From: Cephalothrix simula
Lineage: Eukaryota > Nemertea > Palaeonemertea > Archinemertea > Cephalotrichidae
Length of the DNA stretch: 12,966 nt
Assembly: GCA_035591015.1 (NCBI GenBank)
Contig: JAXIUW010203620.1
Location: 6,362 to 19,327 of the forward strand
Reading direction: 5' to 3'
The notes under the pieces are model-generated. The model was not told the DNA's origin, ran no database searches, and was given only the letters and a program-made list of their open reading frames with translations. Made by a program: the position numbers and the translations under genes. Below, in pieces: positions 1-7,433 of this stretch. Numbering within the stretch: the stretch's first letter is position 1; every line of letters begins with the position of its first letter.

Positions 1-229
1 ATTTTGGCTTCAGGGGATCTCTTGACATATTTTTTTCTGTTCTATTTTCATGACATTGCAAAATATTTCGCGCAGAATTAAAGTTGCCTAAAGAAAAGCT
101 GAATGCGGAAATTCGCTTTCCGCCTAAAATGCTTAGCTTGGTAATTAGTTTCCGCTTACTGCCTTTTGTTGTCTTTGTGATTGAACATAGCCATTATACA
201 TACACACATACACCCCTTCCGCATTTTAC
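1..229. other. AT-rich flank, no gene seen
   Basis: No coding region is supported. The stretch has a perfect 7-bp stem with a 5-nt loop at 105-123 (GCGGAAA / TTTCCGC) and further copies of the words GCGGAA or TTCCGC near 148 and 217. A short CA-rich run lies around 199-215. The GCGGAA word recurs at 541, 605 and 682, on the far side of the neighbouring MITE. The two sides may therefore be one older repeat split by that insertion, which is only an inference. Confidence 0.5.
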
Positions 230-582
230 CAGGGTGACCACATATTGTCTGGAAAAGTCAGGGAATTCCTAAAATTAGCAAAAATGTCATGGTAATGTCA
301 GGGAATTTACAAAAATTGGCTAAAATCCTGGAAATGTCAGGTAAATTTCCAAAATTTTTGGATTAACGTGCAAACCTCTTTTTACTGCAGGTAAAAAAAT
401 TTTTTGCATTATCAAATTTTTGTCACAAAGACCATTTTTGCACAAAAATATTTGTCGCGAAGTCTGGAAATTTCTTCAAATGTCAGGAAAAAGTTATGGA
501 AATTTCAGGATTTCTTAGTTTCTGTTTACGCACCAAAATGCGGAAAGTGGAACAGGATTTCTTAGTTTCTGTGGCCACCCTG
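230..582. mobile_element. hAT-like MITE (non-autonomous, CAGGGTG ends)
   Basis: A non-coding element of about 353 bp bounded by short terminal inverted repeats. The left end reads CAGGGTGACCACA (230-242) and the right end reads TGTGGCCACCCTG (570-582), the reverse complement with one mismatch. Both ends are flanked by TTTAC (225-229 and 583-587), a possible target-site duplication. hAT elements typically begin CAG and make 8-bp duplications, so the hAT assignment is tentative because only 5 bp match here. The interior holds several degenerate copies of a GTCAGGGAAATT-type word (around 247-270, 294-310, 335-350, 480-492). There is no transposase; it would have been mobilised in trans. The right border lies inside a local duplication described separately. 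Confidence 0.6.
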
Positions 583-610
583 TTTACGCACCAAGATGCA
601 GAAAGCGGAA
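506..610. repeat. Imperfect tandem duplication across the MITE right end
   Basis: Copy 1 (506-552) and copy 2 (553-610) share the 19-base start CAGGATTTCTTAGTTTCTG. They also share a following TTTACGCACCAARATGCRG block and an AAGYGGAA end. Copy 2 has 11 extra bases between these blocks (572-582, ending GGCCACCCTG). Those bases are the terminal inverted repeat of the neighbouring MITE. Thus copy 1 looks like copy 2 without the element's terminus. This suggests either a duplication followed by deletion of the tip, or an aberrant transposition event. Confidence 0.7.
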
Positions 611-1078
611 TTCGGTGTTCAGACTTTTTATACAGCAGAAATCAGAGTTCCGCCACGAAAAGCAATTGGCGGATTTACGAATGCGGAATACGGTATACCA
701 AGCTTCGCATGCGCATCGGCAAGGTTCTGTCATAAACATGAAAACATGAAACGATTTATTTCCTGTGGCGTAAAGGAGGGGTGGGTTGGTTGGAGAAAAC
801 CCAAAGGCCCCGATTACAATTTTACACTCGGGCCTCCGGACCTTGCGTCACTGTCTATTTCTGATAAGGTCATGGAAATGATGGCCAGTATATTGTTACC
901 CAGGATAAAGAAAGGTGGAAAACCAATGTCCGAGTTCCTACTAAATCCCAAGCTAGCTTGGATCCAAGTCTTAGCAAAAATCTGTTGCCCTGGCCAAACG
1001 AATGGTACCCACACGACTGAGGTCCACTCAGAGATGCAGCACCTTTGTCAGGAACGAAAGGCAAGGGCATGTCTCTAA
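596..1078 (+). other. Unrecognised 160-codon open frame, doubtful gene
   Basis: An uninterrupted frame of 160 codons, the longest in the window, starting at an ATG just right of the MITE. I do not recognise its protein. The middle (roughly residues 66-115) has a mixed composition with a GPDYNFTLGPPDLASLSIS-like stretch and a basic RIKKGGKP patch. There is no signal peptide, membrane segment or repeat. The first third derives from the GCGGAA-rich DNA that also occurs on the other side of the MITE, which argues against a conserved start. No promoter, splice signals or poly(A) signal were convincingly seen. It could be an exon fragment, part of an old transposon, or chance. I favour chance or repeat-derived. 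Confidence 0.15.
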
Positions 1079-3086
1079 GGCTTTCTCTAAGCTACCGGAC
1101 GATAAAGTTTAATCTTTTGCTCTGTGATTTGATGCCTGGCTCGTACTTGAACCTGAGAACCTAATGAATTGGCCTTAAAAACACAAATACCAAAACTATT
1201 TAATGTGAGACCCTTGGACTAAACTCTTGAGTGGATAGGAAGGTGCACCTATATTAGGCATTCTGTCTTTATGCCTGATAAAGGACATATATGAAAAAAC
1301 TCTGAATGTCAAAAACAAGTAGTAAGAATCTAATTGTGCCAAAAAATACACACCATGCGGTGTACACAAGAAAATAATTTAGCTTGGAAAATTTTTCGAA
1401 AAATGGACAACAAATATCTAAATTTTTCATTGAAATCTGCTATATTTCCTCTTTTTGAGCCTCAAAAGACCCTCGTAAATTTCCTCTTTTTTCACTTAAA
1501 ACTCCCTTTCTAAATCTTAGTAGGGCGTTGGACACTATGCTTTTAGTTGACAACAAGCTTTATAGACTTCATATACATGTACAGTTTTTTTTACTCAATA
1601 TTTGTGATGGAAATAATCAAAATTACCCCTTCCGAAGTTTATTGACGCCATAAATGTGTCATGCTTGGAAGGATTTAATGATTTATTTTCCCCTTCTAAA
1701 ATCCACCTCAATGTCGAAAGCTGTGAAAAAATATCCTCGAATCTATCGTGAAAATCGCACTCTATTCCGGGGCCTGATTAATGCTTGGTGCTTTTAGCTT
1801 GACCACTTATTACGGCTCAATAATTCAAGTGCGCATAATGTTGCGAAACCTGCAAAGCTTTGTCCTTTTCCTGTTTGTAGATATCATGATACCGATGAGC
1901 GTCACAGCATTGTTGTATAATTTTTCTATTCTAGAAATGTCACTGGCCTTAGTAAGTGCTATGATATATATTTATATCATTACTTTTTATATGTGACCGA
2001 ATTGTCTAGGGAGACATTCCCGTCAGTGGCTTTTGATATGAGCCTCCGATTCTGTACAATATACATTGATTCTGATTTGCACAGTGTCCATAAAATATGA
2101 CCAAACATTTATAACCACATGTTGCAAGCAATCATTGGAAGCGAAATCATCTGTAAATGTTATTACTGATCTTTTCGCGGTTTTCCTTCCCTAGTAAATC
2201 GAATAAAATCAAAAAAAGATATTTCTCATCCTGTATTTTTCTGTCTTGTCCTTTTTCTTCCTTTTGACCTTTGATTTATGTTATTTCAATATTCATGACC
2301 TATATCAACCTATATTACATGTTTTCATATTGGCCCATATTTTACTGTTTCTGCCTGTCCATCCTAAAATTTCTGCCTCTGCTCGTCTATCTTAAACCTT
2401 TTCCTACAATTTGCTGAAATCTGTTTACTAACATGTTTTTCCCTGCGTTTTATATATTTACTGCTTCTGCTCCTTCACCTTATTTCGTTGGATCTTCTGC
2501 AGTTCGCAATTCCTATGTTTTAAGTTTTGGTAAAAACCTCAACCGAGAACCATGCTTAAACTTAACCTTATATATATAGGTACACGTAGTTAAACGATTA
2601 TGCATAGAATACTTCTTTTACTTTATCAAAATGTTTTATTTGTTATGTATGGCATGTATAGAAATTAAGCCTTTAACTCTTTCACATTCTTAGTTCATCG
2701 CAAAGCTATATATTAACTCATAATCTCATGATCCTTCGCATTTTTACAACATCATACAAATGACCTGCGATCGTTGGGCACCTGCAAAGAAAAGTAGCCT
2801 TTTTGGTACCTTAATTATTTGCGATAAATCCATACCAAGGAAGTACAAAATATCCCTGACATACTGTTGCCAGTTTGTTTTCAGAAATCGGCTTGGTTCT
2901 TATATTTCCTGTGCTGCCTGTATTGGATTACATTGCGAATAATATGGATAATGAAATTTAGTGGAACTTTCAGCTCTTCGGAAGATGACGTGTGATACGG
3001 GTTTTTTCCAGGTCCTTATTCTAATGCTTCAGTAATACTTATCCTTTAAAACTTTTCTCATCTATGCCACGCCAGTCGTACTTCAT
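1079..3086. other. About 2 kb AT-rich DNA, no gene recognised
   Basis: No recognisable coding sequence, RNA gene or transposon end. It contains ordinary AT-rich sequence with poly-T and poly-A tracts, a perfect 8-bp AT palindrome near 1960-1980 (ATGATATA / TATATCAT) and a pyrimidine-rich stretch near 2220-2480. A 71-codon hydrophobic frame at 1781-1996 and a 60-codon frame at 2760-2942 look like chance. Confidence 0.5.
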
Positions 3087-3415
3087 CACCCCAGACAATC
3101 AAACCGCATGCAATGAGGTTTTTCGTGGAAAATAATTTTTAATTCTCAGACTTCAAGATACATAAATAAATTATCAAATTAAAAATAAAATAGTCACTCT
3201 CGTACAAAATATATTATTCTTGATGTGTATTCATAAATTTATCTTCCATCTCTAATTTAGGTGTGTTTTGGTCGCTGGAGCAACCAAAGTTAGAAAACCA
3301 CCTAATTCAAATTTTTTGGCTGCTTAAAACTTAAACTTCTTTTAATTCCTAACCCTAGGAAACTGGTATATTGAATGTACATTTTAAGGTAAATCATTTT
3401 TACTTTTCGTGATTC
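3087..3415 (-). repeat. Repeat A, left copy (inverted relative to right copy)
   Basis: Read on the minus strand, this segment aligns in order with 9165-9415 and then 10166-10308 of the plus strand. Anchors on the minus strand, inner to outer, are AAAATGTACATTYAATA, GCCAAAAAATTTGAA, TTTTCTAACTTTG, GAAGATAAATTT, GAATACACATCAARAATAA, GTGACTATTTTATTTTT, CTTGAARTCTGAGAA, TTTTCCACGA and the GGTTTGATTGTCTGGGGTG end. Identity is roughly 75-80% by eye, with indels. It lacks the 750-bp insert present in the right copy, so it provides the empty site (junction at 3140/3141). The outer edge reads CACCCCAGACAATC. It is non-coding. It could be one terminal inverted repeat of a large transposon, or an independent MITE/SINE copy that happens to face its sister. 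Confidence 0.75.
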
Positions 3416-3599
3416 CTATGACTCTTATCTACACAGGTCTTTTTCATGGAACCCGTAAGCAAAAATTTGGGAAACTAACTGGTATGGTTTCATGATACGC
3501 GAGGAAGTGACTGCGTCGCTTTTAGCAAGGGTATATAATTTCGTTAGGTGGTTTCTATTTTATGCTAACTACATAGGAAACCCATAATGGATAGCGTAA
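3416..3599. other. Spacer between repeat A and BEL/Pao remnant
   Basis: I find no homology here to the right-hand spacer (9053-9164). The expected BEL/Pao 3' end (C-terminal domain, 3' UTR and 3' LTR) is absent, so the retrotransposon appears truncated at about 3600. The last 60 bases belong to the palindrome at 3541-3618. Confidence 0.5.
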
Positions 3600-3618
3600 A
3601 ATAGAACTCACCCAACGA
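3541..3618. repeat. 26-bp inverted repeat at the broken BEL/Pao 3' end
   Basis: The left arm 3541-3566 (TCGTTAGGTGG...) is the reverse complement of the right arm 3593-3618 (...CCCAACGA) at 22 of 26 positions, with a 26-nt loop. The right arm overlaps the last recognisable integrase-proximal codons of the dead retrotransposon. The left arm lies outside it. This looks like a foldback junction made when the element was truncated, or a small palindromic insertion. Confidence 0.7.
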
Positions 3619-4148
3619 TTTGCTGAGATTGGATTAAGATCATCTGACACGGAAGGCCTTTGATGATGGACTTGGCCTCACATAGCAAGGTGGCAAGACG
3701 TTCCTCATCCATACGTAGCTGCTGTTCCTTCAGAACCCAAAACATTACTTTCCGAATAGTCCGAATGTGCCTCTCCCATACTCCGCGATGATGGGGGGGC
3801 ACCTGGCACATTGAATTTCCATTCTACATGTATGTCTTTTTGACGCAGAGCAGTTGACATCTTTTCCAGATTCCACGATATGATGGCTTCTCGGAGTTCA
3901 TTTTTAGCCCCAACTACCAAATGTAGATTGGAACCATTGTCAGACCAGAGGATTTGACATTGTCCACGATGAGCTTGAAAGCCGAAAATGGCGTTTAAGC
4001 ACAAATCAGTATCAAGTGATGAGATACCTGGATGTGTATCGCTCTTGCGAAGTAAGTGAACACATTAGAGATCGTCCACGTTTCACAAGAAACGGATCAA
4101 AATAGTCCACACCGAAACGGGTGAATGGCAGCTCATCTGGAACGACAC
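3602..4148 (-). pseudogene. BEL/Pao integrase core, broken
   Basis: This is the C-terminal part of the pol remnant, the rve-type integrase that would insert the cDNA into host DNA. All three catalytic acidic positions can be seen, in different frames. Asp at 4105-4107 lies in FGVDYFDPF, where the family more often has FGPF. Asp at 3939-3941 lies in ILWSDNGSN. Glu at 3773-3775 lies in HHRGVWERHIR. Frameshifts lie between the first and second Asp, near 4010-4060, and at a run of seven C (plus-strand G 3793-3799) just before the GVWE box. The DUF5641-like tail is missing. Similarity stops at about 3602, after a SVSDDLNPIS stretch that corresponds to the family's SDDPNDxExLTPNH region. The N-terminal side is cut off from its H2C2 domain by the 761-bp insertion. 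Confidence 0.9.
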
Positions 4149-4909
4149 TAGTTAGTGGACTTAACCAAAACAACGAGCTGTTGTTGTATACCTCTCTTAT
4201 CGTTGAACTTGTGAAAGTGATCTTTCTTTTGAAAAAAAATTGGACTTTCCCCAACTAATAATCCTATGACTAGTAGCCAGTTAAATCACTGCAACCTTCA
4301 ATATTCAATATTTAATAAGTAAATACAAAATAAAATTTAACTTAATTACTCTGTTTTTTTACATAAAACATATGAAAAATGCAAAACTTAAAACTTCCGC
4401 ATTCCGCAGCTCACGCATGCGCAAACAAACGGTTTCCGGTAATGTCGTTCAATGTCATCAATTCGATATCGTCCGATCTCCTCCGTAGGATATATTAACA
4501 GTAAAATTTGTCGACCAGTCCGTGTTTATGAAGAAATTTCCCCTAGCAACAACTTAACAACACCAAAAATATAAATAACTTATCATCCGTCCTCTTCCGG
4601 AGAAAAAAAGAATTGAACCGGATTTAGCAAATGTTTAGACCGTACAGTTGAATGTCGTTGCAATAATGGCGGCGCAATGGAAAAGAACAAAAAGACCCGG
4701 GGTTTGACCAAGATAAACCCAGCTAAAAAGCTTAAGCGAAATAGGTACGTATAAAAACATATTTATTTGTAACCCTGAAGAGTTCAGGGATTTTATTAAC
4801 ATTTTTTTTCAAATGGGAATTGTCTCTGAAGAAAGTAATCGCTCTGACAAAAACTGAAAACCGGAAAACTTCCTTGCATAAACACTAATGTTTATGCAAG
4901 GTATTGCTA
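4149..4909. mobile_element. 761-bp insertion with 9-bp target-site duplication
   Basis: The insertion interrupts the integrase frame. The flanks are the identical 9-mers GAACGACAC at 4140-4148 and 4910-4918. The retrotransposon reading frame is in register again when the insert and one 9-mer are ignored, which confirms the borders. It is non-coding and AT-rich, with a GC-richer stretch near 4390-4470. Both termini begin with TAG read inward, but longer terminal inverted repeats are not evident. Each end has a subterminal hairpin: AACAAC/GTTGTT near 4170-4190, and a perfect 13-bp stem at 4872-4901. A 9-bp duplication fits Mutator-like or Merlin-like transposons (8-10 bp) better than LTR elements (4-6 bp). 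The family is not identified. Confidence 0.85.
4872..4901. repeat. Perfect 13-bp hairpin near the end of the 761-bp insert
   Basis: CCTTGCATAAACA (4872-4884) and its exact reverse complement (4889-4901) are separated by the loop CTAA. The hairpin ends 8 bases before the insert's right border. Subterminal hairpins are common in non-autonomous transposons, and perfect conservation suggests that this insertion is fairly recent. Confidence 0.9.
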
Positions 4910-5240
4910 GAACGACACGATTCACAGGCAACAATTCCATCCTTTGTTCTAGGGCTTAACCACGATACTTGCCACATGTTACGCATTTTGATAGGAGACG
5001 TTTGATCTAGGGATCCAAAATCGTTCACGAGGCTGCGAAAGCACTATGTTCCTTCCATTATGGCCACATGATCTGTGAATGTCCATAAGGATAAGCACTG
5101 ACAGTCTTTGATTCTCGAGGAAGAATTAGTTGATGAGTCGAGTCAGTTGGCTATGTTGAATTTTCTAAACGACCACCGACACGAATCAATCCATCATACA
5201 TTATGGGAGTTAGGCACTTAATGTACTGGTCTTTTCAACA
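4910..5240 (-). pseudogene. BEL/Pao H2C2 zinc-binding integrase N-domain, broken
   Basis: Minus-strand pieces in several frames match the region just before the integrase core. In order they are an IRVGGRLENS-like start, a LILPRESK stretch, the HxxxGHNGRN zinc-ligand region, and KCVTCGKYRG...ALEQRMELLPVNRVV. The paired Cys of CVTC is intact. At least five in-frame stops or shifts interrupt it between 4960 and 5230. The domain binds zinc and helps integrase hold the cDNA ends. It is separated from the catalytic core by the insertion at 4149-4909, whose right-hand target duplication overlaps the final RVV codons. Confidence 0.85.
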
Positions 5241-5912
5241 CCTGCGGATCCATCCTTCAAAAGAGAGCTCATTTCTGACGGCAAGTATTTCTTTCAGAGT
5301 AGTTTTCTTTTCTTGGACTTCATTTACCGATGTAGACTTCCGCATAAGAACTGCGGCATTCAATGAACACAAGAACACGAGACACCATGCTACAGTATCT
5401 TTGAGCCAATTCCAGCTTGACACTGTGTCAATCAATTCATCGAGAAAGGATGTAGCTAACGTTAACGTCAAACTTGCACACTTTTTAGCCTTTTGTACTT
5501 GAGAAGTGGTATCCTCGAATCTTATGTAGGAAACGACACTATATCCTTGTTCGCTGCCATCACTTAAGTGATGAAGTGAACAAGACCGGATTTCACCAAG
5601 AGCAGATGACTTGTAGCAGTGTATTACTTCTTGAAGCAAGGGAAGATCGGTTAACCAACGTTGCCATCATTCTAGGATGGAACCAATTACTTCAGAGTCC
5701 CAATCGTATTTGTCTCTGCACATCCCTTGGAGGAACAAACTGTGGAGAGAATCTTTTTTCTTATAAGCAGTTTTGGCTGAATAGTGATGCTGAAGCTAAA
5801 TGCATCATTCACTATGTCCCAGGCAACACCAAGTATCAGTTTTGAAAAACGGACAGATTTTGGACGTTCTTCTTCTGGAAAGGATTGGCATTACTGGTTC
5901 ATTTGGTTAGAT
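5241..5912 (-). pseudogene. BEL/Pao RT tail and Peptidase_A17 region, deleted RNase H
   Basis: Read leftward from 5912 on the minus strand there are several family landmarks. These are a CASGGLNLTK box (about 5895-5930), an LGVAWDIVNDAFSF box (about 5796-5843), a region resembling ILSTV..YDPLG, then RDKYDWD, LTDLPLL and a HHLSDGSEQGYSVVSYIRFED box with its Asp at 5559-5561. The frame from 5639 to 5241 is open. However, the VxxxxGKA...PRLEL-like part (about 5440-5510) passes almost directly into SSWNWLKDTVAW (about 5390-5430). In relatives these two parts are separated by the RNase H-like region, on the order of 150-250 residues from memory. An internal deletion therefore seems to have removed most of RNase H. 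The rest has stops and shifts between 5640 and 5912. Confidence 0.85.
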
Positions 5913-6548
5913 TAAGTCCACCACTTGCACAGAAAGCTTTCAAGTCGTGAGCAAATTTGATGATTAATCTTGTGCAGGAAGTACAGCTTCCACGTAAAAG
6001 TTATTTTTAACAACTTTGGAGCTCCGATCCGATTATCCTCTGCTGTCTGTAACAGGCTAAAGTTTGAACAAGCTGGTGATGAGCATGCCCCAAAAAGATG
6101 AGCAGTCATCCTGTAAATTTCAGGAGGCTTGGAAATGTTACCATTAGGAAACCAAAAAGAACCGCAAATTATCTCTAACCTGCAAAGGTACATTGATTTG
6201 ATAGAACATATAGACTCTATATAAGCAATGACTCCAATATTCCCTTGACGAAACCGTGAAAGCACTCCATTGAAATTGTTTGCCATATCTCGTCCAGGTA
6301 GTAAACGATATGATCATTGAGAGACGTTCTGTGGTGTTTGGAGGCACAATCAAAGACGACTCTGACTTTATCGGTCTTCTTTGGACTGTAGACTCCAAAA
6401 TGGGGAATATACCAGACCCATCGCTACGAGCTAAGTCAGACTCAGGAACTCTTTCAGCATGACCATTTTTAATTAATTTATCCATAAGTTCCATATAATG
6501 TTCCTTTAACTTTGCATCTTTCATCAATCTGTTCTTGAGATGCCCCAT
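5912..6548 (-). pseudogene. BEL/Pao reverse transcriptase, catalytically dead
   Basis: Two overlapping frames carry the RT. The upstream one (6548 down to about 6144) begins with NRLMKDAKLKEHYMELMDKL, HAERVPESDLARSDG and a PNTTERLSMII-type region. The other (about 6286-5912) has MANNFNGVLSRFRQGNIGV, FWFPNGNIS, YRMTAHLFGACSSPACSNF and LLQTAEDN, which are standard BEL/Pao fingers and palm wording. The first catalytic Asp, expected in the IADIE box, is Tyr (TAT, 6221-6223). The FYVDD box near 5985-5996 reads Tyr-Val-Glu-Ala, so both of its Asp are lost. Frameshifts split the domain around 6230-6290, near 6200 and near 6020. It can no longer make cDNA. Confidence 0.92.
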
Positions 6549-7060
6549 AGTCGCTTTAAGATAAGTTCTTTATTGTTAGAGAATTCAACGTTTTGATCAC
6601 TAAACAGAAGACCAATAGAGTAATGAATACCTTTATGAGCTATTGCCTCCTATTGAATAAAGCGCTTGTCCTCCAGAGAGAGCTCTTTTTCTCGTTTATT
6701 TTCCTTTCTGGAAATTCAAGATATTGACTTTTTTACAAGTTCTTCAAGATTCAGCATGTTGTCAAACTCCTCGACTTTAGAGATTTCAATCCCATTAACG
6801 ATTGTGTTCAACATAGAACTGTCTTTCAGATCACGAACTAGACACCAGATAGTCCATCCGAACAAGGTTTTAGTAGCGAAAGGACTTACCCGCGGTCCTA
6901 GTATAACATCAAATTTTGTCCAATTTTGCAACCAACTTCCGGTAAGACTACTAAGGTGAGGTCATTTGGAGTTGTCCCTATTCGTTGTAATATGCGCATT
7001 TGACACTGGTAGTAAATCTTTGGTGTAGACCTTTCCCAAGGAAACATCCAGATCAAGAAG
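6549..7060 (-). pseudogene. BEL/Pao protease-RT linker, broken
   Basis: Minus-strand similarity continues between protease and RT. A KFDVILGP..SPFATKTLFGW box lies at about 6850-6931; the family has an (I)LGxD...AxxTxLGW box. It is followed by VEEFDNMLNLEELVKKSIS (6716-6775), then an SLEDKRF and HYSIGLLFSDQNVEF-like region down to about 6580. In the family this last part precedes the NNxxLxxxRLxxLKRR motif that leads into the RT. A piece with SNAHITTNRD lies at about 6960-7000. Stops fall near 6715, 6660 and 6955. It acted as part of the Pol polyprotein. Confidence 0.85.
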
Positions 7061-7280
7061 TTACAAGCCTCTTAGAACAAACCAATTAAGATCACATTCA
7101 CCATCAATGGTATCCAGAGGTAGCTTTAATGAACGTTCAGTTACTCCGAGTTTATCCATTAGAGAATTAGTGCCGAGAGACACGCTGCTTCCAGTAAGGT
7201 GGAAGTTTGAACAACTTTTTATGGCGAACTTGAACTGCGATATTAGCCAAGGTACAGGCATCATGATCCTCCGCATCAAT
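7061..7280 (-). pseudogene. BEL/Pao aspartic protease, active site lost
   Basis: A retropepsin-like DUF1758 protease remnant, which would cut the element's polyprotein. The GSSVSLGTNSLMDKLGV stretch (about 7150-7200) corresponds to the family's D(S/T)GS flap region followed by a helix. The codon before TGS at about 7197-7199 encodes Leu in this frame, and neither other frame gives the conserved Asp-Ser/Thr-Gly-Ser. The reading frame also changes at about this point, since the upstream match is in the zinc-knuckle frame. A small deletion at the active site would explain both. The rest of the frame runs to 7061 without a stop. Confidence 0.75.
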
Positions 7281-7337
7281 TCCTTTTAAACAAGCAGTGC
7301 TAATAGGAGAAGGTGTTTCTTGACGATTGTCTTCACC

Positions 7338-7433
7338 ATGAAGAACAGGATGCTGATATCTATCACAACTGACTCATTTCCTTTTATTTGAACACTTAAA
7401 TATACGATGACCAGTATTCAAACGACTAAAGCA
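7338..7433 (-). pseudogene. Gag zinc knuckles (CCHC and C2HH-like), both damaged
   Basis: The first knuckle, 7392-7433, has the spacing C-x2-C-x4-H-x4-C, but the second Cys is Arg (CGT): CFSRLNTGHRIFKC. The second module, 7338-7376, fits C-x2-C-...-H-x3-H, but its first Cys codon is a TGA stop; it then reads VSCDRYQHPVLH. Both changes are one base away from the Cys codon TGT. In the family these knuckles bind the element's RNA. The modules sit in the same frame, about 60 codons upstream of the protease remnant. Confidence 0.85.

Noticed and set aside
199-215. CA microsatellite
   Set aside because: Too short and imperfect to call as a microsatellite locus.
84-272. 62-codon plus-strand frame
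   Set aside because: It begins at a TTG, crosses into the MITE end and has no recognisable content.
1781-1996. 71-codon hydrophobic plus-strand frame
   Set aside because: AT-rich DNA readily yields Phe/Ile/Leu/Tyr-rich frames. There is no recognisable motif, it is short, and no transcription or splice context is visible.
4150-4254. N-terminal part of a minus-strand frame running into the integrase core
   Set aside because: These codons lie in the 761-bp insert and join the integrase frame by chance; they are not part of the retrotransposon protein.
5203-5845. Plus-strand open frames of 89-99 codons
   Set aside because: They lie opposite the BEL/Pao Peptidase_A17 region, whose minus-strand protein is recognisable; they are antisense shadows.
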